A DNA stretch of 64,000 nucleotides, from assembly GCA_004561545.1 (NCBI GenBank), contig SFVK01000006.1, positions 1-64,000 on the forward strand. Direction: 5' to 3'. This DNA comes from a bacterium. Lineage in GTDB: Bacteria > Bacillota > Clostridia > Oscillospirales > Ruminococcaceae. Positions 1-8,386 of this stretch are shown one piece after another. Below the pieces are notes generated by a model. That model had not been told where the DNA came from. It searched no databases and saw only the letters and a program-made list of their open reading frames with translations. Each line of letters starts with the position of its first letter. Position 1 is the first letter of the stretch. Made by a program: the position numbers and the translations under genes.

Positions 1-119
1 AATTACTTGTTTGTTTGGAATTGTTTATCGTGATTTTCCATCACGTTTAAGGTTCCACAAGTTTCAGTATTGTTCAATTTTCAAGGTCCTGTGGTCGCTC
101 CCGGTCTCCCGGACAGCTT
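1..119 (-). other. Probable rRNA operon leader (partial, runs off left edge)
   Basis: Read on the minus strand, this stretch contains a block of the form ACCTTGAAAATTGAACAA at about 77-94. Such a block is typical of Firmicute pre-rRNA leaders and spacers. It lies directly downstream of two strong promoters pointing left, so the transcript would leave the window at position 1. No mature rRNA sequence is visible, so the identity is an inference from leader similarity and promoter arrangement. Confidence 0.5.
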
Positions 120-123
120 ATTT

Positions 124-152
124 ATTATATCAGGCCAAGTTCTTTTTGTCAA
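124..152 (-). promoter_or_regulatory. Strong sigma-A promoter (downstream of a tandem pair)
   Basis: On the minus strand TTGACA (147-152) and TATAAT (124-129) are separated by exactly 17 bases, a perfect consensus match. It is followed by AATAAGCTGTC, the same start-site context as in the second promoter at 300-327. This arrangement suits rRNA transcription. Confidence 0.8.
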
Positions 153-299
153 GCACTTTTTGATATTTTTTTGAATTTCTTTTTTCGGGAAATTCTGTTC
201 CGCCTGTGCCGCAAAAGTGCCAATCCAATGGTTTTTTCTGCGGTGCAGCGCTGGAAATGAGCTTTTCAGCGACCCGCTGTCTTGCGCGACAGCTTATTT

Positions 300-327
300 A
301 TAATACCACACTTTCCGCCAAAGTCAA
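300..327 (-). promoter_or_regulatory. Second, upstream sigma-A promoter of the tandem pair
   Basis: On the minus strand TTGACT (322-327) and TATTAT (300-305) are separated by 16 bases. They are followed by AAATAAGCTGTC, shared with the downstream promoter about 175 bases away. Tandem promoters with a common discriminator are typical of stable-RNA operons. Confidence 0.65.
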
Positions 328-492
328 CCCCTTTTTTCAATTTTTTTCGACTTATTTTTTCCCCGTCTGCATCTGGGGGCCGGTGCTTTGGCGGGGCACA
401 GGATGTGGGGCGTGATCCGCAAAAAACCAATTGCATTTTCGCTTTCCTTATAATAGTATAGAAGCATAATGAAGTGAAACGGGGGATTTTCT

Positions 493-1272
493 ATGCTTCT
501 GGCCCTGAACATCGGCAACACAAACATCACTTTTGGGGGATACGACCCGGACGGAAAACGGGTCTTTTCTTCCAAGTTGTATTCCGACAGCGCGTTGAGC
601 TCCGACGAGCTGGTTTATAAAATTGTCAATATGCTGGCGCTTTACGGCGCCTCGCCGTTGGATGTGGACGGCGTGATTTTGGCCAGCGTGGTGCCCGCGC
701 TGACGGCGCGGATGCGGGAGGCCCTGCAAAAGATGACCACCGCGCCGCTGATGGAGGTGGGACCCGGACTGAAAAGCGGGGTGCGCATTCGGATGGACAA
801 CCCCGCCCAACTGGGCGGCGAGCTGCTGTGCGCCGCTGTGGCCGCTCTGCGGTGCCATGAGCCGCCGCTGCTGGTCATGAACATGGATACCGCCACCACC
901 ATTGTGGCGGTGGACGCCGCAGGGAGCATTGTGGGGGGCATGATTCTGCCCGGGCCGCAGCTCAGCCTGGCCGCATTGGTACGCAACACCGCCCAACTGC
1001 CCCAGGTTGACCCCGACACAGCGCCCCGCCGGCTTTTGGGCACCAACACGGCGGACTGCCTGCACAGCGGGATTGTGTTCGGTACCGCCGCCATGCTGGA
1101 CGGCGTGATTGCCCGGTGCCGCGCCGCCCTGGGCGCACCGGACGCCGCCGTGGTGGCCACCGGATCGCTGCCCGAAAGCATCCGCGCCGCCTGCGGGACC
1201 GCCATCGATTACCGCGAGACGCTGATCCTGGACGGTTTGTTTGCCATTTGGAAGCGCAACGCCCACCGGTAA
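493..1272 (+). CDS. coaX: Type III pantothenate kinase
   Basis: CoaX phosphorylates pantothenate to 4'-phosphopantothenate, the first step of coenzyme A synthesis in the cytoplasm. The protein has 259 residues, normal for the family. It starts with the ASKHA phosphate-1 motif NIGNTN at residues 6-11. A DTATT motif lies near residue 138, within MNMDTATTIV, followed by the GGMILPGPQLS loop that binds pantothenate. The ATG is preceded by a GGGGG ribosome site, and a TATAAT box lies at 449-454 without a good -35 partner. The gene stands alone: the rRNA promoters upstream point away from it, and a hairpin-rich intergenic region follows. Type III kinases need a monovalent cation and are not feedback-inhibited by CoA (family knowledge). 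Confidence 0.95.
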   Translation: MLLALNIGNTNITFGGYDPDGKRVFSSKLYSDSALSSDELVYKIVNMLALYGASPLDVDGVILASVVPALTARMREALQKMTTAPLMEVGPGLKSGVRIRMDNPAQLGGELLCAAVAALRCHEPPLLVMNMDTATTIVAVDAAGSIVGGMILPGPQLSLAALVRNTAQLPQVDPDTAPRRLLGTNTADCLHSGIVFGTAAMLDGVIARCRAALGAPDAAVVATGSLPESIRAACGTAIDYRETLILDGLFAIWKRNAHR

Positions 1273-1353
1273 GCGGCCGCAGGGTGGAGTTGTAAACGGA
1301 ATGCGTGTTTTGCAAGATCGCAGGCAAGGCGCTGCGTGGCCCGCTGCGGCTGC

Positions 1354-1380
1354 GCTGGCGTGAACCCGCTCAACGCCAGC
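1354..1380 (+). terminator. Hairpin downstream of coaX
   Basis: GCTGGCGT and ACGCCAGC pair around an 11-base loop about 80 bases after the coaX stop. There is no T-run, so it is at best a weak or factor-assisted terminator. The rest of 1273-1461 shows no gene. Confidence 0.35.
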
Positions 1381-1461
1381 GGTGTGTGTGCCGGGCAGAA
1401 CCCAAATCAGGTGTGCGAAGCGTTCAGGATGGAACGATCATAAAACGCATTTTTGCACCCA

Positions 1462-1571
1462 AAAAAGCTGCCGCAGGGAATGATATGCTCCCCTGATGCG
1501 ATACAGTGAAATAACAAACACTGTAGAACATGAAGGGAGCATATCAGAAAAAGCCCCTGAGGCAGCTTTTT
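1462..1571. repeat. 110-bp imperfect palindrome, possible MITE or structured RNA
   Basis: Outer arms AAAAAGCTGCC (1462-1472) and GGCAGCTTTTT (1561-1571) and inner arms TGATATGCTCCC (1481-1492) and GGGAGCATATCA (1535-1546) are perfect complements. A third nested pair, ACAGTG (1503-1508) and CACTGT (1519-1524), closes the tip. CAGGG and CCCTG also pair between the arms. The whole forms one long cruciform or hairpin with no coding potential, between the convergent coaX and manA genes. It could be a miniature transposable element, a bidirectional terminator or a non-coding RNA. Confidence 0.6.
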
Positions 1572-1624
1572 GCGATATTCGGCAGCGAATGAAGCGGACC
1601 GCCGCTTTTGCATCCAGCAGGCAA

Positions 1625-1672
1625 GGGAACCGTCCAGTCCCGGCCGCAAGGGCCCGAAGCCTGACGGTTCCC
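1625..1672 (-). terminator. Hairpin at end of mannan operon
   Basis: GGGAACCGTC (1625-1634) and GACGGTTCCC (1663-1672) are perfect 10-base arms about 20 bases beyond the manA stop. On the minus strand only a short T-poor tract follows, so termination strength is uncertain. Confidence 0.45.
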
Positions 1673-1693
1673 GGAGGCAGAAGATAACTGAGG

Positions 1694-2599
1694 TTACACC
1701 CGGGTGACCAGCGCCTTGCAGCCGCCCGCCACGCGGTAGGCGCCGGCGCCGGCGGGGATGAACACGCTGTCGCCGGGGGCAAGGGGCATGGTTTCGCCGT
1801 CCATCTCAAGGGTTCCCTCCCCCGCCGTGATGAGCAGATGGACAAAAGAGGTCTCGTCTGCGGCGCCCGCGAAGGGAGCGGCGGCGGCATCGGTGGTGAA
1901 ATAGCGGCAGCTGCCCAGATGGGGACCAAAGTCCTGGGGGGCCGGCGGGCAGAGCTGTGTGACGGCCATGGCCTGGGGAATGTGCAGCGCCCGGGGCTTG
2001 CCGTCGGCGCCGAGACGGCCATAGTCATAGATGCGGTAGGTGACGTTGGAGTTCTGCTGAATCTCGGCAATGACAATACCCTTGCAGATGGCGTGCAGCG
2101 TGCCGGAGGGGATGAAAAAGACATCGCCCTTGTGGACCGGCACAGCGTTGAGCACCTCGGGCAGGGTATTGTTGCGGATTCGTTCGGCAAACTCGTCGGG
2201 GGTGATGGTGTGACGGAAGCCGTAATACAGGAAGGCGTCCGGCTCGGCATCCAGCACCACCCACATCTCGGTTTTGCCATACTGGCCCTCGTGGGCCAGA
2301 GCGTAGTCGTCGGAGGGGTGGACCTGAATGGACAGGTCCTTCTTGGCGTCAATGAGCTTGACAAGGACCGGGAACTCCTCAAAAGACGCGCAGTGGGTTC
2401 CGGCGGCGCCGGGGTTGGCGGCCAGATAGTCCGGCAGGGTGGTGCCGTCGGGCAGAACACTGGGGCCGTCGGGGTGGGCGGAGAGCACCCAGGCCTCGGC
2501 CAGCGGGTGCAGGTCGCTGTGGACGTGGAAATCGGTTCTCAACCGCTCCCCGCCCCAAAGGTAGTCTTTGCAGGCCGGGAGCAATTTGAAAGCACGCAT
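1694..2599 (-). CDS. manA: Mannose-6-phosphate isomerase, class I
   Basis: ManA interconverts mannose-6-phosphate and fructose-6-phosphate, bringing mannan-derived mannose into glycolysis. The 301-residue protein has the short Firmicute form (about 300-320). It begins RAFKLLPACKDYLWGG, a common start in the family. It carries the cupin metal-binding signature QVHPSDDYA, the active-site stretch GKTEMWVVLDAE, and a C-terminal cupin half with GDSVFIPAG. The ATG at 2599 is preceded by GAGGCG; the open frame extends upstream into another gene, which is not used. It is the last gene of the minus-strand mannan operon, 10 bases after the DUF624 gene. With the phosphohexomutase at 13549 it would complete conversion of mannose-1-phosphate to fructose-6-phosphate. 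Confidence 0.93.
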   Translation of the reverse strand: MRAFKLLPACKDYLWGGERLRTDFHVHSDLHPLAEAWVLSAHPDGPSVLPDGTTLPDYLAANPGAAGTHCASFEEFPVLVKLIDAKKDLSIQVHPSDDYALAHEGQYGKTEMWVVLDAEPDAFLYYGFRHTITPDEFAERIRNNTLPEVLNAVPVHKGDVFFIPSGTLHAICKGIVIAEIQQNSNVTYRIYDYGRLGADGKPRALHIPQAMAVTQLCPPAPQDFGPHLGSCRYFTTDAAAAPFAGAADETSFVHLLITAGEGTLEMDGETMPLAPGDSVFIPAGAGAYRVAGGCKALVTRV

Positions 2600-2609
2600 G
2601 ATGTTCGCC

Positions 2610-3284
2610 TCATTTTTTCTTTTCAAGTCGGGTGAAGGCCGGGCGCAAGGCAAAGCTGAACAGGGTGATGGCGGTGCCGCCGCCCAGGAACAGCCACGGC
2701 AGATACAGGTAATCATACAACGCGGGCACAACTTTGTGCAGCAGCGGCATGAACAGCAGGACAATCAGCCAGACCAGCACCGCAGTGGGGTTGGCCACAC
2801 AGAGCAGCGCGCCGTCCTTGAGCACATCCCGCACGCGGGTATAGCCAAAGCGGCCCAGCAGCGCAAAGCCGCCGCCCAGCACACAGAGCCAGCACAGGCC
2901 CATGGCCGCCGCAACGGCAATGAGCACACCGCCCCAGGAGCCGGGGTTGGCCAAGCCGATCTGGTAGTCCGCCACAAGGACAATCAGAACCACTGCCAGG
3001 ACGGCCCATACCCTGGTGGCGATGCGCCAATCCCGCTTGAAGGCGGCCATAAAATCCCGGCGCACAAAGTAGTCCTGCCGGGCGGCGATTTTTCCCGCCA
3101 CCGCAAAGGCTGCGGTGGTGGAAGCCCCCACTGTGACCAGGGGAAGGCTGAAAATCAGCCACAGCACGCTGAGGAACACCACGTCCCCCAGGGTGCCCAT
3201 GGCGGCAAAGAAGGGGGATTCCGCAAGGTTGCGCTTGCCCCCCTCGGGGTTTGTCTGGCGGCTGGTGTCATTTTGCTCGTTCAT
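2610..3284 (-). CDS. DUF624 (YesL-like) membrane protein
   Basis: This 224-residue integral membrane protein matches the YesL/DUF624 family in size and organisation. That includes an N-terminal helix around GTLGDVVFLSVLWLIFSLP, a basic cytosolic stretch with DYFVRRDFMAAFKRDWRIATRVW, and further hydrophobic helices. Members are frequently encoded next to sugar ABC transporters and glycoside hydrolases, but their biochemical role is not established. The ATG at 3284 was chosen because the longer frame runs back into the esterase gene. It lies 14 bases after the esterase stop and 10 bases before manA, so it is part of the mannan operon. A transport-accessory role is an inference from that context. 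Confidence 0.8.
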   Translation of the reverse strand: MNEQNDTSRQTNPEGGKRNLAESPFFAAMGTLGDVVFLSVLWLIFSLPLVTVGASTTAAFAVAGKIAARQDYFVRRDFMAAFKRDWRIATRVWAVLAVVLIVLVADYQIGLANPGSWGGVLIAVAAAMGLCWLCVLGGGFALLGRFGYTRVRDVLKDGALLCVANPTAVLVWLIVLLFMPLLHKVVPALYDYLYLPWLFLGGGTAITLFSFALRPAFTRLEKKK

Positions 3285-3298
3285 GGCGTATGGTTCCT

Positions 3299-4816
3299 TT
3301 ACTGGTAAATGGTTGGATAGCACAGCGGCGCGGCGGCCAGGCCGGTGCCGCCAAAAAGTTCGGCGGGGCCAAAGCTGTGCCAGGCATAGCGCACCGCCAC
3401 GGGGTGGAGCACGGCAGAACAGTGTAGGCGCACCGTGTCGGGGGCAAGGATCTCGGCCCGGGCCGGGTGGAACACACCGTCCCGCCCGGCCAGCTCAAAG
3501 CCCCTGCCCTGCCCAGCCAGGCGCAGGCCGCCCGCCGCGTTGGCAAAGCGGATGAGAGCACGGCGGCCCGCAAAGTCCGCACAGGTCATCTCGGGCGCAA
3601 GGCCCTGAACGGGGGCGTGGTACACCGTCTGCATCGTGAGCAGGCCCAGGCGGGTGCCGGGGGTCTGCTTGTCGGTGGGGTGGATGTTGTCCTCCTCGCC
3701 GCAGTCGGTCAGAACCGCCAGCGCCATATTGGGCTCATGGTGAACCACCGCGCTCTGGGCGGCGCGCAGAGCGGGCCAGTCAAACTCAGAGCCGTACATG
3801 GGCAGCTGCACCACAAGGAAGGGCAGCGCCCAGTCCCCCCAATCCGCCCGCCACCGCCGTACCAGGCGGGTGAGCAGCGCGCGGTAATCCCCGGCGTGCT
3901 CCTCGTCCTGTTCGCCCTGATAGTACCAGAACCCCCGCAGCGCGTAGGGGCAGACCCGGCGCAGCATGGACTCATAGAGATTGCCGGGGCGCTGGTACCC
4001 GGTGCGGCCCGCAGGCGGCGGCCAGGGAAACGCCCCGCACTCGGCGTTGAGGGTGGCCCAGCTCACCGCCGGGTCGGCCGCGCGCCGGGCGGCAATGCGG
4101 TCGTTCCAGGCGTCCACCTCTTTCTGGTAGGCGGCGCACTCGGCGGCAAACTGTTCCTCGGTCTTGTCCCCCATGCGGGCGTCGTACTCCGCGATGCGGG
4201 CGCGGCCTTCGGGGAAGTTTTGCAGCTCGGTGCGGGGCAGCCAGCAGTGGGCAAAGGTTCCGCCCCAGTAACAGCATATCACACCAATATGCAGGTTGTC
4301 CAGATGTCGGGCCAAAGTGCGGGCGGCATAATAGGCCACAGCGGAGATGGTGGCCGCCGTTTTGGGCCCCACCACCCGCCAGCGGGCGCTTTGCTCCGCA
4401 GCGTCGGCATCGGCCCCGGTGGTAACCTTGGGCACGGCGTAGAAATGAATCCGGGGGTTGGCGCAGGCGGCCAGCGCCTGTGCGCCGCCGCGGCTGTTTT
4501 GCAGCTCCAGCTCCATGTTGCTCTGTCCGCCCGCCAGCCAGACCTCACCCAGCCAGACGTTGGGGAAGGCACGGCGCTCCGCCCCGCTCTCCACCGTCAT
4601 GGTGAAGGGGCCGCCCGCCGGCAGGGCCGGCAGCGTGAGACGCCATTGGCCGTCCTGCCCCACCGTTGTGTCCGCCTGCACGCCCTGACCGCCCGCAGCG
4701 GGGGCCAGGGCGCAGCGGAGTGCGGCGCCGGGGGTTCCCTGACCCCAGACGGGCAGCGGCTTGCCGCTTTGCAGGACCATATCCTCACTGAAAATGGCCG
4801 CAGTTGAAAGTTTCAT
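3299..4816 (-). CDS. SASA-family (sialate O-acetylesterase-like) carbohydrate esterase
   Basis: The 505-residue protein has an N-terminal beta-sandwich (about 1-85) and a SASA/DUF303 SGNH-like esterase domain. The block I motif GGQSNM contains the likely nucleophile Ser99. Further signatures are WYYQGEQDE in the middle and EDNIHPTDKQTPG near the C-terminus, which supplies the catalytic Asp/His. No signal peptide is visible, so it acts inside the cell on imported oligosaccharides. In a mannan operon the natural substrate would be acetylated mannooligosaccharide (inferred). Its start overlaps the end of the GH130_1 gene by 4 bases, suggesting translational coupling. It is not the CE2 type; that enzyme is the separate gene at 12418. 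Confidence 0.85.
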   Translation of the reverse strand: MKLSTAAIFSEDMVLQSGKPLPVWGQGTPGAALRCALAPAAGGQGVQADTTVGQDGQWRLTLPALPAGGPFTMTVESGAERRAFPNVWLGEVWLAGGQSNMELELQNSRGGAQALAACANPRIHFYAVPKVTTGADADAAEQSARWRVVGPKTAATISAVAYYAARTLARHLDNLHIGVICCYWGGTFAHCWLPRTELQNFPEGRARIAEYDARMGDKTEEQFAAECAAYQKEVDAWNDRIAARRAADPAVSWATLNAECGAFPWPPPAGRTGYQRPGNLYESMLRRVCPYALRGFWYYQGEQDEEHAGDYRALLTRLVRRWRADWGDWALPFLVVQLPMYGSEFDWPALRAAQSAVVHHEPNMALAVLTDCGEEDNIHPTDKQTPGTRLGLLTMQTVYHAPVQGLAPEMTCADFAGRRALIRFANAAGGLRLAGQGRGFELAGRDGVFHPARAEILAPDTVRLHCSAVLHPVAVRYAWHSFGPAELFGGTGLAAAPLCYPTIYQ

Positions 4817-6003
4817 TTTCCCACCTGCCGGAGCAGTTCCAGATTGCGGTCAATCAGCGCGCAGCGCTGGGCCACACAGTCACGGCTGCGCAGCGGATCG
4901 GCGGGCGTGTTGAAGGCGAAATCCAGCAGCTTGTCCACCGTGGTGGTGTCCACATGGAGCCGGGTGTCGCTGGCGGCATAATAAATGTAGACGTCGCCGC
5001 GCTCGGTGGCAATGGCGCCGTTGGTGAACACCACGTTGGACACATCGCCCACGCGCTCCCAGTCCCGGGGGGCAATGAGGAAACCGGACGGCTCCGCAAT
5101 GACCTTCCAGGGCTCTTTCAGGTCGGTCACAAAGACATAGACCACATACCGCAGCCCGGCGGCGGTGTTGCGCACACCGTGGGCGATGTGCAGCCAGCCC
5201 TTTTCGGTTTTGATGGGGGTGGCGCCCTCGCCGTTCTTGGCCTCGGTGATGGTGTGGTAGCGGCGGGCGGAGGTGATGATCTCCTCGTCGATCACAGGGT
5301 GGGTGATGTCGTCGCACAGCCCAAAGCCGATACCGCCGCCCGAGCCGGTATCGATAAAGTCATCCATGGGGCGGGTGAAGAAGGCATATTTGCCGTCCAC
5401 AAACTCCGGCAGCAGGTCCACGTTGCGCTGCTGGGGGCTGCGCTTCGTGACCAGGTTGGGCAGGCGCTCCCAGGTTTTCAGGTCTTTGGTGCGCACGATG
5501 CCGGCGGCGGCCACAGCGGCGGAGAGGTCCTTGGATGTGGTGTCCTTGCTCTCGGAGCAGAACACGCCGTAGATCCAGCCGTCCTCATGCCTGGTCAGGC
5601 GCATATCGTAGACATTGGTCTCCTCGGGGCAGGTGTCGGGCAGCTCCACCGGCTTGTCCCAAAAGCGGAAGCCGTCCACCGGGGAGTCGCTCTCCGCCAC
5701 GGCGAAAAAGCTCTTGCGGTCGTTGCCCTCTACGCGGGCCACCAGGTAATATTTGCCGTTGAGCTCGATGGCGCCGGCGTTAAAGACGGCGTTGACGCCC
5801 AGCCGCTCCATAAAATGGGGGTTGGTGGCGGCGTTGAGGTCATACCGCCATTCCAGGGGAATGTGGTCGCGGGTGAGCACGGGGTATTTCCAGCGGTCAT
5901 AGATACCGTTGTAAAAATCAGTTTTCTCGTTGATGCGGGAAAGCAGCGCTTCCTGCTCCGCCTTGCGGCGGATATACTCGGGATGCAGTTCAAACTTGGA
6001 CAT
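4813..6003 (-). CDS. 4-O-beta-D-mannosyl-D-glucose phosphorylase (GH130_1)
   Basis: GH130 subfamily 1 enzymes phosphorolyse mannosyl-beta-1,4-glucose to mannose-1-phosphate and glucose. The 396-residue length fits. Family features include an N-terminal helix (MSKFELHPEYIRRKAEQEALL) ahead of the five-bladed propeller, the ETNVYDMRLTRHEDGWIYG block with the conserved Asp, and the late propeller block GWLHIAHGVRNTAAGLRYVVY. The gene follows the epimerase with a 14-base overlap. This is the expected pathway order: GH130_2 shortens mannooligosaccharides to mannobiose, the epimerase makes mannosyl-glucose, and this enzyme cleaves it. The subfamily call rests on sequence pattern and context, not on a search. 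Confidence 0.92.
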   Translation of the reverse strand: MSKFELHPEYIRRKAEQEALLSRINEKTDFYNGIYDRWKYPVLTRDHIPLEWRYDLNAATNPHFMERLGVNAVFNAGAIELNGKYYLVARVEGNDRKSFFAVAESDSPVDGFRFWDKPVELPDTCPEETNVYDMRLTRHEDGWIYGVFCSESKDTTSKDLSAAVAAAGIVRTKDLKTWERLPNLVTKRSPQQRNVDLLPEFVDGKYAFFTRPMDDFIDTGSGGGIGFGLCDDITHPVIDEEIITSARRYHTITEAKNGEGATPIKTEKGWLHIAHGVRNTAAGLRYVVYVFVTDLKEPWKVIAEPSGFLIAPRDWERVGDVSNVVFTNGAIATERGDVYIYYAASDTRLHVDTTTVDKLLDFAFNTPADPLRSRDCVAQRCALIDRNLELLRQVGK

Positions 6004-7168
6004 CGGGGTCCCTCCTGATCAGTTCAAGGCACATACGGCCGTTGTGGTAGGGGCACTTCCACGGCTCCACGATGGGCTGGCGGGTGGCGGGAACGCCGTT
6101 TTCATCCAGGCACCAGAACCACTCGCTGCCGGGGCGCTTGTCCACCATCTTGTCGCAGATGTAGTGCCAGACGTCTGCGGCGGCATCGCGGTACCGGGTG
6201 TCGCCGGATTTGGCATACTCGTTCACAAAGCCCAGCACGCTCTCGGCCTGCACCCACCACACGCGGGTCAGGTTATCCCTGCCCCGCTCACACTCGTTGA
6301 TGACCGAGTGGTCCCGGTAGGCATGGCGGTAGATGGCGGCGGCCAGGTCGCTGTCAATGGCAAAGATGCGGCGCTGGAGGGTTTGGTCCCCCAGCAGGGA
6401 GCAGCCCCAGTCGATGAGCCAGCTGGATTCAATGTCGTGGCCGTAGCTGTAAAGGTCAATGATGGAATGGTAGTGCTCGTCAAAAAACACCAGCTGACGA
6501 TGCAGTTCCGGGCTGTAGATTTTTTCGGCGTAGATGCCCAGAATCCGGCGCATGGCCTTCTCCACGTCCGGCTGGGGGTCGGCCTGGTACAGGCCGGAAT
6601 ATCCCTCAAACACATGGAGCAGCGTGTTCATGGTCTTAGCGGCCAGCACGCCGTTTTCGCTGAGCTTCTCGTTGGATTCCGGCTTCCAGTCCACCGTAAA
6701 GGCTTCCAGATAGCCCTCTCTGTCGGTGCAGCGGGTCTCGATAAGACGGAACAATTCCTTTGCCAGCGCCAGCGCCTGCGCGTTGCCGCTCAGGCGGTAG
6801 TAGGCGGACAGCGCATAGATGGCAAACGCCTGATTGTAGGTGTGCTTGGTGGTATCCAGCGGCTTGCCGTCACAGGTGACGCTCCAGTAAACGCCGCCGT
6901 TTGCCCGGTCCACACAGTGGTCCATCAGGAAGCGGAAGGCATGGTCTGCCGCGTCCCGCAGATCGGGACGGCGGGTGAGCATGGCAGACTCGCTGAAAAA
7001 CCAGAGAATACGGCTGTTGAGGATACAGCCCTTTTCGGCTTTTTTGTCCAGGTTCAGGTCAAAATCCAGATACCCGTAAAAGCCGCCGTTTTCCTCGTCG
7101 CGCAGACCGAGCCAGAACGGAAGGATGGTCCCGTCCAGCATCTGCTGCGCCGCCTGGGAAATTCTCAA
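5990..7168 (-). CDS. Cellobiose 2-epimerase (AGE family)
   Basis: This enzyme epimerises the reducing-end residue of beta-1,4-mannobiose (or cellobiose) to give mannosyl-glucose (or glucosyl-mannose), without cofactor. The protein has 392 residues in an (alpha/alpha)6 barrel. The conserved histidine blocks are KHTYNQAFAIYA, YGHDIESSWLIDW and the C-terminal WKCPYHNGRMCLE. The start is a TTG at 7168, seven bases after a perfect AAGGAGG site (7176-7182). An upstream in-frame ATG lies within a terminator-like hairpin and is rejected. It overlaps the following GH130_1 gene by 14 bases. Together they define the intracellular mannobiose route known from Ruminococcus and Bacteroides. Confidence 0.92.
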   Translation of the reverse strand: MRISQAAQQMLDGTILPFWLGLRDEENGGFYGYLDFDLNLDKKAEKGCILNSRILWFFSESAMLTRRPDLRDAADHAFRFLMDHCVDRANGGVYWSVTCDGKPLDTTKHTYNQAFAIYALSAYYRLSGNAQALALAKELFRLIETRCTDREGYLEAFTVDWKPESNEKLSENGVLAAKTMNTLLHVFEGYSGLYQADPQPDVEKAMRRILGIYAEKIYSPELHRQLVFFDEHYHSIIDLYSYGHDIESSWLIDWGCSLLGDQTLQRRIFAIDSDLAAAIYRHAYRDHSVINECERGRDNLTRVWWVQAESVLGFVNEYAKSGDTRYRDAAADVWHYICDKMVDKRPGSEWFWCLDENGVPATRQPIVEPWKCPYHNGRMCLELIRRDPDVQV

Positions 7169-7206
7169 GACGATTCCTCCTTGCGGCAGCGCGGAGCACT
7201 GCCCTG

Positions 7207-7245
7207 CAAAAAATTGCGGGGGCGGAGCCGAATGCACGCCCCCGC
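7207..7245 (-). terminator. Intra-operon attenuating terminator
   Basis: On the minus strand GCGGGGGCG (237-245 of the 7000s) pairs with CGCCCCCGC (216-224). The stem is followed by AATTTTTT, an intrinsic terminator shape. It lies between GH130_2 and the epimerase and would lower expression of downstream genes. Confidence 0.65.
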
Positions 7246-7252
7246 GGCGACA

Positions 7253-8272
7253 TTATCGCTTGCCCGGCTCCCGGTCAGACGCGGACGTCTCATCGTGGGC
7301 CAGAATGTAATCCACCACCTCATCCGCCGTGGTGAAGGCCAGGCCGACATAGCTGTCGGCGCAGCCGTAATAGACGGCGATGCGTCCGGTGGCGGCGTCC
7401 TGCAGCGTGGCGCAGGGGAAGCAGACGTTGGGCACAAAGCCCCGCTCCTCGTACCACTCCTCCGGCGTGAGCAGGAAGGTGTTGCAGCGGTGCAGCACCC
7501 TGCTGGGCTCGTCCCGGTCCAGAATGGCGCCGCCGATGGAGTAGACCAGGCCGTTACAGGTGCCGGTCACACCGTGGTAGAACAGCAGCCAGCCCAGATC
7601 GGTCTCGATGGGGGCCGCGCCGCCGCCGATCTTGACGTTCTTCCACCAGTTGCCGCTCTTGCCCATCACATGGCGGTGATGGCCCCAGTATTCCATGTCG
7701 GGGCTTTCCGAGACGTAGATGTCGCCGAACGGCGTGTGGCCGGAGTCCGACGGGCGGGACAACAGCATGAACTTGCCGTCAATTTTGCGGGGGAAGAGCA
7801 CCGCGTTGCGGTTGAAGGGCAGGAAGGGGTTCTCGATGCGGGTGAAGGTCTTGAAATCGGTGGTCTTTGCCATGCCGATGGCCGCGCCGTAGGCGTCCTG
7901 GCACCAGATGATGTAATAGGTATCCTCCACCTTGACCAGACGCGGATCGTAGGCGTAGGGCGGCATGAAGGGCTGGCCCGCCTCATCCACAAAGGGGATT
8001 TTCTCGGGGTCAAAGGTCCAGTGGATGCCGTCGGCGCTGCGGCCCAGATAGATAAAGGGGATGCCGTTGGTCTGCTCGCCCCGGAACACGCCGATGCAGG
8101 CGCCCTCATAGGGGACCACGGCGGAGTTGAAGATGCGGGCCACCCCGGGCAGCGGGTTGCGCCGGATGATGGGGTTTTCGGTGTAGCGCCACAGGGGCAG
8201 GGTCTGGCCCTCGGGCTTGTCCTGCCAGGGGATGTTGGGCAGATCACCGCACAATAGCCGGACGTTGCTCAT
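7253..8272 (-). CDS. Beta-1,4-mannooligosaccharide phosphorylase (GH130_2)
   Basis: GH130 subfamily 2 enzymes remove mannose from the non-reducing end of mannooligosaccharides by phosphorolysis, giving mannose-1-phosphate. The 339-residue protein is shorter than the GH130_1 partner, as expected. It carries the propeller blocks IRRNPLPGVARIFNSAVV, MPPYAYDPRLVKVEDTYYI with the conserved Asp, KIGGGAAPIETDLGWLLFYHGV, and PNVCFPCA near the end. The ATG at 8272 sits eight bases after GGAGG; an in-frame TTG 15 bases upstream overlaps that ribosome site and is rejected. The gene lies downstream of the binding protein and permease and before the epimerase. It is cytoplasmic, with no signal peptide. 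Confidence 0.92.
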   Translation of the reverse strand: MSNVRLLCGDLPNIPWQDKPEGQTLPLWRYTENPIIRRNPLPGVARIFNSAVVPYEGACIGVFRGEQTNGIPFIYLGRSADGIHWTFDPEKIPFVDEAGQPFMPPYAYDPRLVKVEDTYYIIWCQDAYGAAIGMAKTTDFKTFTRIENPFLPFNRNAVLFPRKIDGKFMLLSRPSDSGHTPFGDIYVSESPDMEYWGHHRHVMGKSGNWWKNVKIGGGAAPIETDLGWLLFYHGVTGTCNGLVYSIGGAILDRDEPSRVLHRCNTFLLTPEEWYEERGFVPNVCFPCATLQDAATGRIAVYYGCADSYVGLAFTTADEVVDYILAHDETSASDREPGKR

Positions 8273-8331
8273 GAAATGTTCCTCCAAAATTGGTTGTCAT
8301 AGGTTTGCGTGTGATACACGGCGCTCCCCCT

Positions 8332-8357
8332 GCGCCCCGGCCCGGGGGCCGGGGCGC
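8332..8357 (-). terminator. GC-rich hairpin between permease and GH130_2
   Basis: GCGCCCCGGCCC and GGGCCGGGGCGC form a 12-bp perfect stem with a 2-base core in the 114-bp gap. There is no T-run. It probably stabilises mRNA ends within the operon rather than acting as a full terminator. Confidence 0.45.
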
Positions 8358-8386
8358 GCTGCTCGGGGAACGCCCGCCGCAGGGCA

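Noticed and set aside
431..454. TTGCAT as a -35 box for coaX
   Set aside because: Spacing to TATAAT is only 12 bases; only the -10 box was kept as evidence.
7169..7237. The upstream ATG of the epimerase frame
   Set aside because: It would place the start inside a terminator-like hairpin; the TTG at 7168 has a perfect AAGGAGG seven bases upstream.
5930..8257. A 775-residue plus-strand frame across the mannan genes
   Set aside because: It mirrors the GH130 and epimerase genes and has shadow composition.
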